Of a stretch of 64,000 bases of DNA, positions 36,765 to 49,948 are shown piece after piece. Position 1 is the stretch's first letter, and every line of letters starts with the position of its first letter. The position numbers and the translations under genes are program-made. Source of the DNA: Brachionus manjavacas (lineage: Eukaryota > Rotifera > Eurotatoria > Ploima > Brachionidae); contig JAHQIY010000016.1 in NCBI GenBank assembly GCA_019054805.1, positions 1,488,001 to 1,552,000 on the forward strand, written 5' to 3'. The notes under the pieces are model-generated. The model searched no databases and was not told the origin of the DNA. It saw nothing but the letters and a program-made list of their open reading frames with translations.

Positions 36765-37080
36765 CACGTGTGTGTGCGTTAAGTTGCTCTCGACACAGGC
36801 CAAATAGAAAACAAAGTATCGTCAACACCTTTATTATAATTCAAAAAAGAAAATAAATAAAAAAATTATACAAAAATTTTAAAATTAACCCAATTTTTAA
36901 TTTAAATCGCCAAATTGGATTTAAGAAAAGTATCTTTGTGTGAGTTGTGCTAGATTTGCGAGCTCATCGCTATAAATTATTATAATTCAGGTATAGCGAC
37001 AAGCAAATATGTTGTATAACCGAGTCGGTCGAGTGCCTCTCTCCTCCCGCCGCCGCCTCGGATCAAGCATCATCGACAGT
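36765..37080 (+). promoter_or_regulatory. Probable promoter and 5' UTR of the SAM-domain gene
   Basis: A CACGTG E-box lies at 36765-36770 and a TATAAAT box at 36971-36977. A GC- and CT-rich stretch (CTCTCTCCTCCCGCCGCCGC, about 37040) stands out from the AT-rich surroundings and resembles a transcribed leader. A possible 3' splice site (TTTTTGTTAAAG, ending 37398) precedes the start codon by 36 bases, so the leader may be spliced. Confidence 0.4.
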
Positions 37081-37434
37081 TTTCGTGTTCATCATTTCAA
37101 ATCGGTTCTCCTTCTCTTTTTCTCTCATATTTTTTTATTTTCTCTCTCTTTGTTGATCAAGTTTTAACATAATTTTTTTCCTTTTTTCTCATTTTGGCGT
37201 TCATAATTTGCAATTTTTTTCAATTTGATCTTCTTAAACTACTCGAATTCTTCACGATAAATAAAACTTACTAATTGTAATTTATTATAAAAAAAATTTA
37301 AGATTAAAACAAAATTTATTTAGCTCTATTTTTTTCTAAAAAATAAATTCACCTGATTAATTTGAGCAATTTTTTTCTATTTTTTATTTTTGTTAAAGAA
37401 AAACATAGAGACCCAAAGACTCGAGTTATTCGGC

Positions 37435-39444
37435 ATGAGCACAGGACCGGTGGCCCGTTGGTTGGACACGTTCGTGTACAACTCGAAGCAGTACGCCGAA
37501 ATTTTCAAAAAATTCGGCGTCGACAACTTGAACGAAGTGTGCAAACTGGACCCGATTCAGTTGTCCAACATGGGGGTGAACTCTGGCGATAGCGAGAAAA
37601 TAATGGAGAACATTTTTGTCCTGCGACAGACATTACAAGTGTCCAAAATGAGCAGCACGGTCGCTGCCCCTGCCACCAGCCAAAAGCCGGCCAGAAAATC
37701 CGTAATTACTACTTGGCAAATTTATTTTTTTCTCACTAAAATTCTATTTCGTCTTTGCAGAAAGCCAAAGCTACCAAGCAGCAAGCAGTGGCGCCGAACG
37801 TTACCATAAATCAAGGTACGTCTAACTTTATCAAATTTTCACCCTGCCCCGTATTTAGGTCACCTATTTATTCAAATAATTAATTTAAGCTCTTCGCTTA
37901 TGTTTGATTGATTAGCAGGTTGAATTTTAATGTATGCAGATAAAAAAGATAAATCAAGTTCTAAGCCTTATGAATCTATTAAAAACAAAATTTTTGCAAT
38001 TTTTAATTATTAATCCCCTTCTTCTTCTATTTTGTTTTTAAATAATAATTAATAAAATATTTTGATTCAGAAAAAGCCATTCAAGTACTAAAATTTTTTG
38101 TTCTTGTTGGCTTCTCGTTATTTAATTTTCTCAAAAATCTAAAAAAATTTATTAATAATTTTTCTGTATGCAATACAACAAAATGCACCGCAAATCTTAT
38201 CTTGACGAAATTCAGTCCGGATGTAAAATTAAGATTTGAGAAATTTTCTATAGCTCAGTCGACCGCTTGGTTGTGGCTTGTATGTCACAATATTGTCTCA
38301 ATATTGGCTCATCGTGGTTCTGCCCTCGATTTTAGCCAAACAAAAAAACATTTCTAATTAAATTAGTGATGCCATTTTGGGATAAAACGTGACACTTAAT
38401 CTTAATAGAAGAATTTTTGTTTTTGTTGTTGTTGAAAAGTGATTGAGCTTCAGAAATTATTTAATAAAGTTTTTAATAAAAAAATTTTAAAATTTTTTAA
38501 TAGTTAATTCAAACGGAATGCCAGTTAGTTCAATGCCTGCGATGAGACATGCCATGGCAAATCCGGAAGCAGCTAAAAAAATCGGCACTGAAATTATGCA
38601 AATGGCCAACAGCACCCAGGCAAACACAAAATACACATGTATTCCTATCAATCAAAACCAGAACTATAATTACCAAAATCAGTACAATTATAATGCCACA
38701 CCAGGCTATCAGTACAACAACGGAATGAATTCTTCATACAGACCAATGAACCCGAGCTACGGCTACTACAACAACTGGAACCAGTCACAAGAATACTATA
38801 GCAATAACTATTACCAAGGCCAACAGTATCAAACTACACAACAGTCACATTCCAACGAAATGTACCCGCCAAGCTACAACAAGCCAAGCAACAGTTCACC
38901 ACTTGAGTCTTTGGAACGCTTGGCTCAAATGCCCGAGTCAAGTCAAGTGGTTGATCCGAAGAGCATTGTGAACACTGAAGGCCAGCCGATGGACGGCATA
39001 AATTTTGATGACATCAACAAAAACAACAAACGAATGAATTTGGATGGATCAGATAATGGAGGAAAAAAAGTTTGCTCATCGGCTTCGAGCTCGAGTTCAA
39101 ATTCGCCTAATTTCAAGCTCGGCAGCCAGCATCGATACCTGAACATATCAAGTGATTCACCGTCTAGCTCTAGTACTTGCTCTAGCTCTTCTTCGGCCCA
39201 ACAACCTTTGCTTAATAACCAAACTGACATTGTTTCGGCTAATCTAATAGACACAAGTAATTTTGATTTTTTGGACTATTTGCCCGAACTGAATTCGAAC
39301 ACCATTGATCAGACTATTACATCGTCACTTGACCAAAACGAGCCGATTGCATCTTCCACATCATCTGCGTCCAGCTCATCTCAAATTGATAACCTTTTGA
39401 CGCATGAGCAGGTCTCGCAAAATTTTCAATTTAATAACATTTAA
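37435..39444 (+). CDS. SAM-domain protein with Ser-rich acidic tail
   Basis: Three coding exons (37435-37701, 37761-37815, 38504-39444) join to 420 aa. Residues 1-75 form a SAM-like helical domain (GPVARWLDTFVYNSKQYAEI, VCKLDPIQLSNMGV, KIMENIFVLRQTL). A basic linker follows (KPARKSKAKATKQQ), then a long Asn/Tyr/Gln-rich low-complexity stretch, a run of serines and an acidic hydrophobic patch (TSNFDFLDYLPELNSN) resembling a transactivation motif. SAM domains mediate oligomerisation or RNA/protein binding. The overall build suggests a nuclear co-regulator or RNA-granule protein, which is inference. I do not recognise the exact family. Codon use in the first exon is notably GC-rich. Confidence 0.8.
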
Positions 39445-40085
39445 ATTATCTCATAAATGATCGTAAGATGTAAATACTTTATTTATTTTGGTGTCAAGTA
39501 CTGATAGAGATATGAAGAAAAGAAAATTTTGTGTATCGTTATGTTAAGCCGTATGTTTTAATTTTTTTTCTCTTAATTTTGATAATTATGTCGTTTAAAT
39601 CGACTTATTGCCAATTTTATCTTTTTGTGATAAGTTTATTTTTTGAAATTTTTTTTTCTCATTTCTGATCATAATTTTTTTAATCTTACAGTAATTTTTT
39701 TTGAAAAATCAAAAACTTTTATTCAAGTTTATTTTTTTTCAAATTTTAATAAAATTTTAAATTATTTTTTAATTCTTAAAGTGTGTTAAATTAATAATTA
39801 AATTTGAAATTTTAAAATAAAAAAACAAACAAAAAGAACTAGAGCAATAGAAATTTAGAAAATTATAATTAAGAAAAATTGAATAAAATAATGTATTATT
39901 TTAATTGTGTAAATATAAAAAACTGGATCTTTCTACGAAACGTATCTGGATTGGTAATAGAAATACCTAAAGGAGTATTTTTAAGAAAATGATAAATAAT
40001 TTTCTTTTAATTTTAACAAAATTATGCGTGTTAAAATTTTATACTAATTTACATTTTAATAATAATAAATAAATATTAAATTTAA

Positions 40086-40150
40086 GCTACAGCAAGACTA
40101 GCTTGCGGAGGTGGCCTACTAGGAGGTCACCTATGGTAGCTCCTTGCTTA
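40086..40150 (-). repeat. Structured 3' tail of a retroelement (copy A)
   Basis: GCAAG-ACTAG-CTTGC is followed by AGGTGGCC-TACTAGGA-GGTCACCT (40109-40132, one G-T pair) and ATGGTAGCT. An (AAT)-rich tract lies on the low-coordinate side, so on the minus strand this would be hairpins followed by a simple tail, the layout of LINE/SINE 3' ends. It matches the copy at 58457-58530. Confidence 0.55.
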
Positions 40151-40611
40151 TAACACATAGAAAAGTACTGAAATAATGTTTGAATTTTTGATCAAAATAA
40201 GAGTTAAGATTACAGATAGAAAAAGCTGTAAAAGAAAAATTTTATAAAAAAATGTTCATGTTCAAGATTGCTGACTTGACCAAAAGTCATCGTATCCGTT
40301 CTTTATTTTTGATTTTATTGATAATAAACTTGGAGAAGATGAAGGTTCAATTAAAATAATCAGTGGTTTATTTAAAAAGTTCTTGATTATGAAATTATGA
40401 AATAGAATGAATTTAATTTTTTATGGAAATTTGAAAAAAATATTGAAAATTCTTTTTTTAAACTTTAAATAATTTATTTATTTGTTTAACTGTACCGAGC
40501 TTATTCTCCTTCAGAAAAAAAAAGGAAAAAAAGTTAAAAGCAAACTTAAATAAGATTAGAAAAAAAATATAAATAATTCATTTAGATTAGAATTTATCAA
40601 TCGTTGAAAAA

Positions 40612-41062
40612 CTTGGTCTAGTAGGTTAGGTGAACCATGGTTTACCTATTACGCGAACAATTCTTGTTCTCAGGTTTTCTGAACTATTAATTCACCTAAT
40701 TTTTTGTTTACTTAGAGAACCAAAATATAATTTGGTGAACAAATTTCAAATTATGTGAATATATTGAATAAAACTATTTAATAAATAAACAATTGAAATT
40801 AATAATTTTTTGTTTTTTTGTTTTGTAAATTTGAAGAAGCTTCAGAAATAGCATTTAATCTGATCTGGTTGACCTGGTGTTGACATAGATTCATCTAAAA
40901 ATCGCATTATATTACCCAGCCCACCCAACTTTAAATTTTTTATCTTATTGTTTTTTATCTCTCCTATTTTTTAATATTTAGTTTATTTCTAAAAAGATGA
41001 AAAAAACTCAATAGGTGAATTAAATCTGAGAAAAAGAATTGTTCCAGTAACTTGACCTCAAA
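40612..41062. repeat. Foldback element with TIR-like arms
   Basis: The left arm has GAACAATTCTTGTTCTCAGG then TTAATTCACCTAAT. The reverse complement of 41005-41060 has GAACAATTCTTTTTCTCAGA then TTAATTCACCTATT. The interior is AT-rich and non-coding. It is probably a decayed non-autonomous transposon. Confidence 0.4.
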
Positions 41063-41589
41063 AAATTTGATATTTTCCTTTTAATTTTTGAATTTAGTGA
41101 TAATTGACGTTTGTTTGGTGCATTTTAACAAAATCTCAATTGATAAAAATGGATAACAGAGCGTAGATAGTTTTCGAAATAATAAGCATAATCTTAAGGA
41201 TCATCATATCACAGACCCAAAGTCAAAATTTATAAAAACATAAAGTTTTTCATGCTTGCAATATAAACTTAAAATTATTTTTTTATTTGAAACTGAAAAA
41301 AATATTTGAAACATCGCACTTTTTCAATGTTATTTCAACATTGGATTCATTTTGTTATTCAAACACAAAAGATTAAAGCAAATTCTTTAGAAAAAATACA
41401 CAATGAAACTATAGTACTAACATTTTTAGTTAGAAATTGAATTCCATGTGAAGTTAAATTTGAGATTTTAAAAGATAAAATTTTAAAAGTTTCCACTACC
41501 TCTACTATTATGTGATGTTAGTTACAATTTTTTTTCAAATTAACTTAAAGTCAGCTTTATTTTTATCTTTTGATTTTTTTTGAAAATTC

Positions 41590-42330
41590 CGGAATTTCCA
41601 AATACCGCAATTATTGATGGTATTTGGAAAGTTTTTTAAGAGCTTTATTCTCCCGGATTTTGACTATTGCTGTACGCTTTTATGCTATTTTTCAAAAGAA
41701 GCAATAAATAAATTAGCTAAGAGTTATTATATCTCAATCATAAAACTTTTAAATGTTAAGCTTGAAGCAAACAGCGTTAATTGAAATAAATAACTCATTA
41801 GAAAAGTATGGTCTTTATTCATTTCAACATCGAATTTTTGAATTTTTGCTAACTTTCTCTTATAAATGTCTATTATTTTTCAATCCTCCGCTAAATCTAA
41901 AAGAAAAATTAAAGAAAAATGACTTAAGAAATTTGAATTATATTTTAAGGAACAATAACAACCTCATTGAACCAATGGCCAAGCCAAAAAGCGGAGAAAA
42001 AACATTTGAACATTTGTATTCAAGATTAATAAATTGCTTTGTGATTAAGAGATCAATGTTGAAGTTTTCAACGTTTAAGCTTTCAATTTTCAATAATATA
42101 AATTTAATTTACACAGATTTTGTTTCTAAATTTGAATTTTTTAATTTAAATAGCTTGTTGTTGAATTTTTTCAAATGACTATTAAATCTATAACTCTAAT
42201 CAATTTTTTTTTATAATTTTATGTATTTTTGTTTTAACATTTTATATTTTTATTAACAATGAATTTAAATAAATGAAGTGTTAATCGGTCTCATGAGGCA
42301 TGGGCACTAGCCTGTTGATTAACCTTGAAA
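41590..42330 (+). mobile_element. LINE C-terminal fragment (third family)
   Basis: After decayed upstream sequence (FDYCCT-like block near 41655, with stops), an open stretch at 41753-42178 reads INNSLEKYGLYSFQHRIFEF, LLTFSYKCLLFFNPPLNL and ends FSTFKLSIFNNINLIYTDFV, a C-terminal signature of jockey-like LINEs common in rotifers (recalled, not searched). The 3' UTR has nested pairs, GTTAATC with GATTAAC and AGGC with GCCT, at about 42280-42326, probably the RT recognition structure. Confidence 0.65.
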
Positions 42331-43974
42331 TTGAAACATTTTAGTAATTTACCAACTACATTTATTTGTTTTAAAAATAAAATTTTTTTTTGTTAAAAAT
42401 TAGCGATTGCAAATTTCGAAATAAAGAACAACAACAACAACAAGAACTAAAGATAGAATTTATTTTTTCTTCAGACCTAAAACTCGTTCTGTAAAATTTA
42501 TCATCTGATAAAACTTTGCCAAATTTAATCTTTGCTATAACTCTGCAATTTAATCTTAATGATTTAGTAATGCATTCAGTGCTTAGCTGACTCACAGATT
42601 TTTTGCAGAGACTTAATTTAAATGACACAAAACTTAAGCAGCTGATAAATTTTACAAAAAGAGTTTCGGACCTTAACAAGTAACTTTGTATCAATTTTTA
42701 TTTCTTGTTCTTGGTTCCAAGTTTCACTTTGTCCAAAATTTATTAGTTAGAAATTTTTAGTAAAATTTAATAACACAATTTAAATTATTGATTAATTTTT
42801 TTTATAACTTATTTGGTTGACATTCTGACATTTCTTACAAGTAAGAATTAAAAAAAAAAAAAGAAATTTTCAAGAAAAGTATTGTTTATTTATTTATTTA
42901 TAAAATAGTTTAGGTCGGTTGGAATGAAGAATTAATTTTACATGATGATCTTTATAAATCGTGATTTATAAAATGTGAAATACAGAAATTCACACTTTTT
43001 TACACAAAGAAATTGTAAAAAAAAGTAAAGAGTCAAATAAGTAAAATTTTATTAGTTTTTAAATTGTGTCAGGTAATGACAGCGGTCTGCTTATAATTTT
43101 TATCTTTGTAAGTTTTTACTTTTTTTATCTTTTTTGACTATTTTTTACTGTAAAAATTGTAAATTTCTGTATTTTTTTTTAGAAAAAGCTTAAAAAATAA
43201 CTTCACGAAAATTTACGTAAAATTACCGTCGATAATCAATACTGTATTTAAAAAAAAAGATTTTTTTGAGTCTTTCAAAATTCATTCAATTAAGAATTAT
43301 TTATAATTATTTTATTGATAATAAATTTTAGTTAAGTAATTATCAAAATTTGCCGATTACGAAAAAAAAGATTTTTTGTGATCATATTCATCTAATCTTT
43401 AAAATAAATTTAATTATAACTCATCTAAGGATTTACTTGAATCTGCAATAGTGTAGTATGCATCAAAACCAAAATAAAATTTTGGAATAATTAAGCAATT
43501 TAATTCAATGAATAATATTAATTAATAAAGTAAGTCAAATTTAAAAATTAAAGAAAAAAATGAATATCAATTGGCTTTCTGTAATTACTAAACCACACTA
43601 ATGATTAAAAAAACTGAAATTTGATTAAAATCTCTAAATAATTCTTAAAAGATAAATAATTGATTTTTAATCAATAGTTTGAAATTTTCGAAAACAAATT
43701 TTACCATTATTTTATAGTCATTTGAATGTAATTTTATTTTAAAAATTAAAAAAATTAACATTGATTTTTTTAACTATAATTTAAAAAAATTTTATTTAAA
43801 AAAATATTTATTAAATGAAAATTTTTTACTTTTTTTGTCATTAATAAATTTTCAAAATTCAAATTATAAAAGAAACAACGTAATCCAATTCTATGGATCC
43901 ACTCTCCGTAGCTTAAAGCGACAATTGTAAACGATTAATGATAGTTAGTTTATTTTTTAATTCAAAATATAAAA
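42331..43974. other. Intergenic AT-rich DNA
   Basis: No gene is supported. A weak palindrome around 42990-43165 (AATACAGAAATTCACAC against AATACAGAAATTTACAA inverted) may be a decayed MITE. A short CAA microsatellite is at 42428-42440. Confidence 0.4.
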
Positions 43975-44645
43975 TTAGCTTAAATCTAAATTAGCATTAT
44001 ACAATTGGTTTAGTGATTGAATAATAATTGACCTTATTGCAATGGTCATTTCATGTATCGAGAATGTTTCCTCTGATGGAACGTGAACAAACAGCGATTT
44101 TGTCGAATCTTTACTAAGCGATAAGTAGTAAGTAAACGCGCATAAATATCTTCCCGGATCTACAGACGAGCCACAATAAGCCTTTGAATTTCGCTGGCAA
44201 AAAATTTTATTTGATACTTTACATAAATCTTCAACATCTAGTTTAGTTGACAAAATTTCTGCTGAATTTTCTAAACAACACTGACTAGCAGGACACTGAC
44301 TATTAATATCCTTCAATTCATAGCAGCCATTAAATGACTGTTTTTCTAAACTTATTTGAGTATCATTTTTGCTAACCCCCACATGAATCATCAGCTGAAA
44401 AAATTAAATTTAGCAAAAAAAATGGTTAAAAAAATAATTACATCAGGACTTTCTTGATTCCATAAATCTTCTATTTGCTTACGGACAATGTCGTAGACAA
44501 CCGGCAATTCCCTAGTAATTAATTTTATGTTGTCTGGCAGTTTTTCGTCCCATAGACCTGACACAGCACACCAGGACTCATTTACAGGCACACCTTGGAA
44601 GGGTCCGAAGCCTGTCACAACCACTTTGAAATTCTGATCTGTCAT
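43975..44645 (-). CDS. PGPEP1: Pyroglutamyl-peptidase I
   Basis: Two exons (44442-44645 and 43975-44394) join to 207 aa, the family length. It removes N-terminal pyroglutamate from peptides in the cytosol (peptidase family C15). Visible are the N-terminal VVVTGFGPFQGVPVNESW, the region of the catalytic Glu (LMIHVGVSKNDTQISLEKQS), the catalytic cysteine in DPGRYLCAFTYY and the catalytic histidine in FVHVPSEE. The C-X-C-C block NSQCPASQCCLEN is typical of animal members. It lies 180 bp from the coatomer epsilon gene on the same strand. Confidence 0.95.
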
Positions 44646-44826
44646 TTCTTTGAAATTCAGATTAAAACTAGCTTTTTTTTCTTTGACTGGGATTTAGTGT
44701 TTTCTAAGACACTAAAATAAAACGAAAAAAAATTACGTTTTAATTAATTTATTAATCTATTAGTTAGAATAGATAAAAAAAGTCTAAAATAATAAAAATA
44801 TTTCGAGATAAATTAGAAAGAAAAAA

Positions 44827-45791
44827 TTATTTTGATGGGTGATAGTGTTGGGCTATGCGATTAAATTCGCTCTCTTTAAGCAATAGATCTTTAACAAATG
44901 GATGATTTTTAGAGGAGTCCTTTATTTGGGATATGTATCGATTTGTGACTTCAACAGGCTTTCCCAAATGCTGGTTCAACACAATTGAATTCACCATCGC
45001 ATCTGCATTATTGCTATCTTTATCAAGCGCTTCTTGAAGCAAAGATTGAGCTTCATCAAACTTCTCTTGACTTATCTGGCACAACGCTTGATTGTTTAGA
45101 AGCAAAGAAGTAGCTGAATTTTTATCTGCTTGCTCTTGAAATGTAAAATAGGCATCTTGAATCTTTTCACCAGTTGCCATGTAGACCCAAGCACCAGCCA
45201 GTTGGGTAATTATGGCATCTTCATCCAAATCAACTAATTTTTTAAGCTCTTTTCGAGCAAGATCGTGACGATCCATTTTAAGATAAATCTGAATTGCCAA
45301 AGCACCACTTTGATTTAGAAAATTTTAAAGATCAATAGAAAAGAATTTATTTAAAATGAAGAAGAGTACCATTCTAGTAGTTGACATGAGTCACAATTAT
45401 GCAATAGTTTGAGAGCAGTCTCTAGATTGTCATGAAGGACAAATATGTTGGCTATAATTAGTAGAACTAGAGGATTTGTGATGTTCAAAGATGCTAATTT
45501 GGAGTCCAATTCATCAATGATGGCGTCTCTTCTTGATTCATTGGACAAGTATTCGGCCATAAGGCGAACAAACTTTAATTCATCACTGGCATTAGGTTGG
45601 ATGTCATCTAATACGACTCCATACTTTTTTTGGGCAATAAAAGCCCGGTACATGTACACATCTTTTTCTGTTTGAGTGTTGGGTTCCGAGACTCTAAGCT
45701 TTTGGGCCTCGGTTATTGCTTGCTGAAAATTTCCCAAATAGAAAGAGGTCTTAAGGTCAAAAAGCTCATCGGCAGAGTTGTCTTTGTGCAT
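44827..45791 (-). CDS. COPE: Coatomer subunit epsilon
   Basis: Two exons (45370-45791 and 44827-45307) join to 300 aa, as in other animals. Tetratricopeptide-like helices run throughout. Diagnostic blocks include [36 protein letters not shown] across the splice, [35 protein letters not shown] and [20 protein letters not shown]. Epsilon-COP stabilises alpha-COP in the outer layer of the COPI coat for Golgi-to-ER transport. The 62-bp intron is GT-AG. Confidence 0.95.
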
Positions 45792-46239
45792 TTTTTGGCG
45801 TTTTTACTAGATTAGAGAATTATTTTATTTATGACAAGTCATCTAAAATTATTTTATAAATGAATAATTTAAAATTTTTAAAATATTTCAGTAAGCCACG
45901 TTAACTGAGCGCATGATGGTTGAAAAAAAATTGTCTTCTCATAGTTACAGAAATCTTGGGTAAATAGGCTTTTTGTTTTTTAGGGATGACTTTTTCGAAC
46001 ATTGCCAATAAACCTCCTATACTCTTTGATAAATAAATGCAAATTTTTATTAGTTTTTTTTTTGTTAATAATAAAATTTCATATATGTTGCTCAAGCTTT
46101 TATCAGGAGAATTGCCATGGTGATATTGAAAATAAAAGAATAAACCTTTAGATTTTATTAAAAAAAAAGATTTAGATTTAAAAATATTTAGACTCGCACA
46201 ATAAATTAAGAAAAAAACAATTTTTCCTAAGCCTAAAAA

Positions 46240-49200
46240 ATGGGTAAAGAAGATTATGGGTAAGCTAGTTGATAAAGAATAGATTTTATAGTAAGCTTAA
46301 TATTTTGTTTTATTTCTTAAGACCGATTTCGCAGTACAACAGCTTAACTGATCCTTATCTCCAAGGATACTTCAGCAAGAACATAATAAGAACTCATCTG
46401 AGACAATCAGGATTAGTGAGTTTTTTCTTCATTAAAAATTTAATGTTTTTTATAATTTATTTTTTAAGATAAGCCGCAAAGGTGATATAATCCCTGAAGA
46501 AGTATGGCGCAAGCGCATCGCTACCAAAGAAAAAATGCAACAAGCTAGTCGCTTGATTGCTAGCAAAATAGTTCAACAGTACTGGCATTTTTTTTCTTTT
46601 ATTAGATAAAAAAATTTTTTATTTAAAGAGCCATTGAGTTGAAAAATTTAGAACAAGCTGAATTTAGACGAAAACTAGACGATGTTGCCAAGAAAGAATT
46701 GGTCAGAAGAATACGAGTAATTTATTTGTGTCTAAATAATAAAATTTTTTAAGCTTTTTTATTTTTATTAATTAGGGTCAAAGTGCTCAAACCAGAGAAC
46801 TGCCATTGTTGTGGCCGAATAACCGCGGCTATTCCGAGGAAAGACTGCGAACTAGATCCAGATCAAGATCACCTAAAGTTTATGAAGAAGCTACTTTTGT
46901 TGAAGACAGCCAAAGCTTTGTTAACGACAGGCATAGACAATACCGCCGAACCGGACAAAAACTAGGCTCCAAGCGACTAAGCTCGAAAAAGAGACTCACA
47001 AAATTGAACAGAGGCTATGCTCTCTTGCCCAAACCAGAGCCAACTCCAGTAATGGTAACAATGTACTATTACGGAAAGAGTATCAATATTCCATTTGATA
47101 CCCAAGTGTTTGAATACAGAGATGAAATATCCATTTATCAGCAACATTGTGGAGGCGAAAATTTACTGGTCTATTCTGGCTTACACCAAGCTGGCGATAA
47201 ATTTGAATTTAGATCAAAAAGACATAAGGAATATCCATTTAGCTTGACCATTTACATTAATAGCACATATGACTGCCGTATTTCGACTTGTTGTGAATAC
47301 AAGCATCAATTGAATGTTAAAATTGGCGGAAAAGGTGGAAAATTTGCCATTACTAATGTGACTGGAAGCGAGCCTTGCATTAAATGCTTGTTGGAAAAAT
47401 CAGAGAAAGAAGCTAAAAGAAAAAGAGAACGAGATGCCAAACAAAAAGAAGAGGAAACTAGAGTTGATGACATTGAAGTCGACCCAGAACAACCAGTAAG
47501 ACCTTCTTGAGTTAAAAAAATTTTCTATAAAAAGGCTATTTTGTCCATTGTGTTGATATAGTCATTGCAATTTGTCATTCCTTACGTAAATTTATGTAAG
47601 AAAACAGTAAAACTTTAAAATCCTAAATAAAATTTTTTTGGTAATTTGTCAAAAAAAAATAGAATTTTCTAAAATTTAAAATCAGTTCTGAGAATACAAC
47701 ATGCTGCATCATAAATCTTCTAAAAATATACAAATTCTCTGCACTAGGCTCGAAAACATTGAAATTTAGTTTCAACAAAATTTTCAGAATTTAGTTAATA
47801 ATGCAACTACAAATATTGCACCATGTTGCATTCACAGAATTAATTTTAGATTTTCTAGAAAATAATTATTATCATCATTGTTATTATTAGACTTTTTATC
47901 ATTTTGTTCTGTCTTTTTGCTTTGAGTTTCAAAAAAAACCTCTAATTTATGGTAAATTTTGGTCAAAAAATGTAATAAAAAATAAAATAGAATAAGTGGA
48001 AAAAAATTTTGACAAAAATTTTTTCGAAAAAATAAAAAATACAAAACTCAAAATTTAGAATGTAATTTTTTTAATGATGCCACATGTTTTTAAAGCTTAA
48101 AGCGAACCGTAAAGGTTTTTAATTTTTTTTTTTGGATCCTTTTTACATAAATTACAGAAATTTAGCAAAAAAAAAATTTAAATTTAAAAAAGAATACGTA
48201 AGTAATTACGTAAGAAATTAAAAGTTTTAATGATCATGCCAATACTTAATTAAAATGAATTTAATTTTTTTTTCATATTAAAGACCAATTCGAGAAAGAA
48301 TTCAGACCAAGAAGCGACTGAGATCGAAGTAAAGCACGAGGAGGATAAGGACGAGATCTATGATGATGAATGGAACAAAGCTGATGATCAAAACGAAGAG
48401 GAATCGCATGCAGAAAGCTCTAAATCCGAGCCAGAAAAGTCAATTCTTTCAATTGTTGAAGAAGAGATAAATAAAATTAAGATACCAGTCAAGCATGAAG
48501 AAGATGAAGCAACAGATGTAAGCAGCAGTGAATCGAAGACAAAATCTCCCCCTCAATCGAAACGAAAATCTTCTGCTTCGTCAAATGGCTCAGTCAAAGA
48601 ACAACCAAACCGATATTCTAGCAATGATGTAATTGGTATCATTGAAAAGGAGGCTGATACCAAGAGAACTGCTAGCAGAACATCCAAAATATCAATTACT
48701 GACAATACATCTGAAGACGAAAGCAAATTGGAATCAGCTAGAGAAAAAGCCAAAAGTCCGTCCCACAAAAGCTCTAAGGCTTCGAGCCGAGCCGGCTCTG
48801 CCAAAAGCAAAATTTCGGACAGTGCCAGTATATCCGATGATCAAAACGACAGTGACACTGAAAAGTTATTGAACCGAATTAAAAGTGGACGTACAAATCA
48901 ATCAAAAGCAGCAAGTCCAACTAAATCAAAAACTCCGTCACAAAAAGGTTCTAGAAATGCAAGTCCAGCTGGATCAGTAATTAAAAGTCCTTCTTTGAAA
49001 TCACCAAAAGGATCTAAGCCATCAACTCCGGCTGAAAAAGATGAAACCGAATCACAAAAAAGGTCCAGAGCTGCCAGTCCTGCACAAGCCAAATCCCCTT
49101 CGCAAAAAGGATCCAGAAACAGTAGTCCTGCTAGATCACTGAACAAAAGTCCTTCCTTGAAATCATCAAAAGGATCAAAACCATCAAGTCCAACTAAAAA

Positions 49201-49948
49201 TGCATCTAAACCCTCTTCTCCAGTACTAACAAAATTTTTCTTTTCCTTGAGCTGTTTTTAAATGCACTTATTTTAGATCGAAGAAGATAAGCCAAGCAGA
49301 AAATCAAGTGCCAGATCGCAAAAATCACTTGAAAATGAAGATTTGAGACTTAAAAAATCTCCAAGTCCGTCAAAAAGTCCTGTTCAAAATGAACCACTTT
49401 TTTCAGACAATGATGACACCAAGGATTCTTCAGATTTAATGGATAGTGATGAAAAAGGTGAGATTGAACAACTAAAGACTAAACCTAGTGAATATCCTCA
49501 GAGTGAAACTAACAATGTAGTTGATGATACTAACCCTAGAGGCTCTCCTACTAAAAACTCTAATTCTTCTTCTGATTTGGTTAAATCACCAAATGGCTCT
49601 CGTCAAAGTTTAAAGCAGAATATTGAAAGACCAGCGTCATCGGAGTCAAAAAAATCTGATGCAAAGGTTGAGTCACCCAAGCAATTAAGTCGAGCTGGAT
49701 CAGCGGCCTCAAAGAAATCCAGTCGGCCACCATCTGAAAATGAGAAGAGCGATGAAAAAGTTGATGAAAGACCAGCTTCATCAGGGTCAAAAAAGTCCAG
49801 TAGACGTTCGTCAAAAAGCTCACAAATAGTTGAAAAACCACCAGTGCCCCAAGTAAATATTATTCCTAGTTCGGATGTGGAAAAGAGCTCGAATGCATCG
49901 TTTAATGACGAAACAAAATGGTATAAAGATGAAGATGTGCAACCCTAA
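46240..49948 (+). CDS. ERICH3: ERICH3-like protein (DUF4590)
   Basis: Seven exons (46240-46259, 46322-46415, 46469-46578, 46629-46716, 46776-47495, 48284-49222, 49277-49948) keep frame throughout and give 880 aa. The N-terminus YNSLTDPYLQGYFSKNIIRT then HLRQSGLISRKGDII matches the conserved start of vertebrate ERICH3. The DUF4590 block is clear: MYYYGKSINIPF, EISIYQQHCGGENLLVYSG, SKRHKEYPFSLTIYIN, CCEYKHQ and EPCIKCLLE. The second half is disordered, rich in Ser, Lys and Glu, with a ~42-residue tandem duplication (KTPSQKGSRNASPAGS and AKSPSQKGSRNSSPARS). ERICH3 is linked to cilia and vesicle biology in vertebrates, but its biochemical role is unclear. The 788-nt fifth intron separates conserved and disordered halves. 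Confidence 0.85.

Noticed and set aside
45895-46135. Minus-strand open stretch ending KAYLPKISVTMRRQFFFNHH
   Set aside because: Looks slightly protein-like and could be a last exon, but the only upstream ATG frame closes after 8 codons and no donor was found.
48553-49841. Minus-strand frames opposite the ERICH3-like gene
   Set aside because: Leu/Phe/Asp-rich mirror of the Ser/Lys-rich repeats; no independent support.
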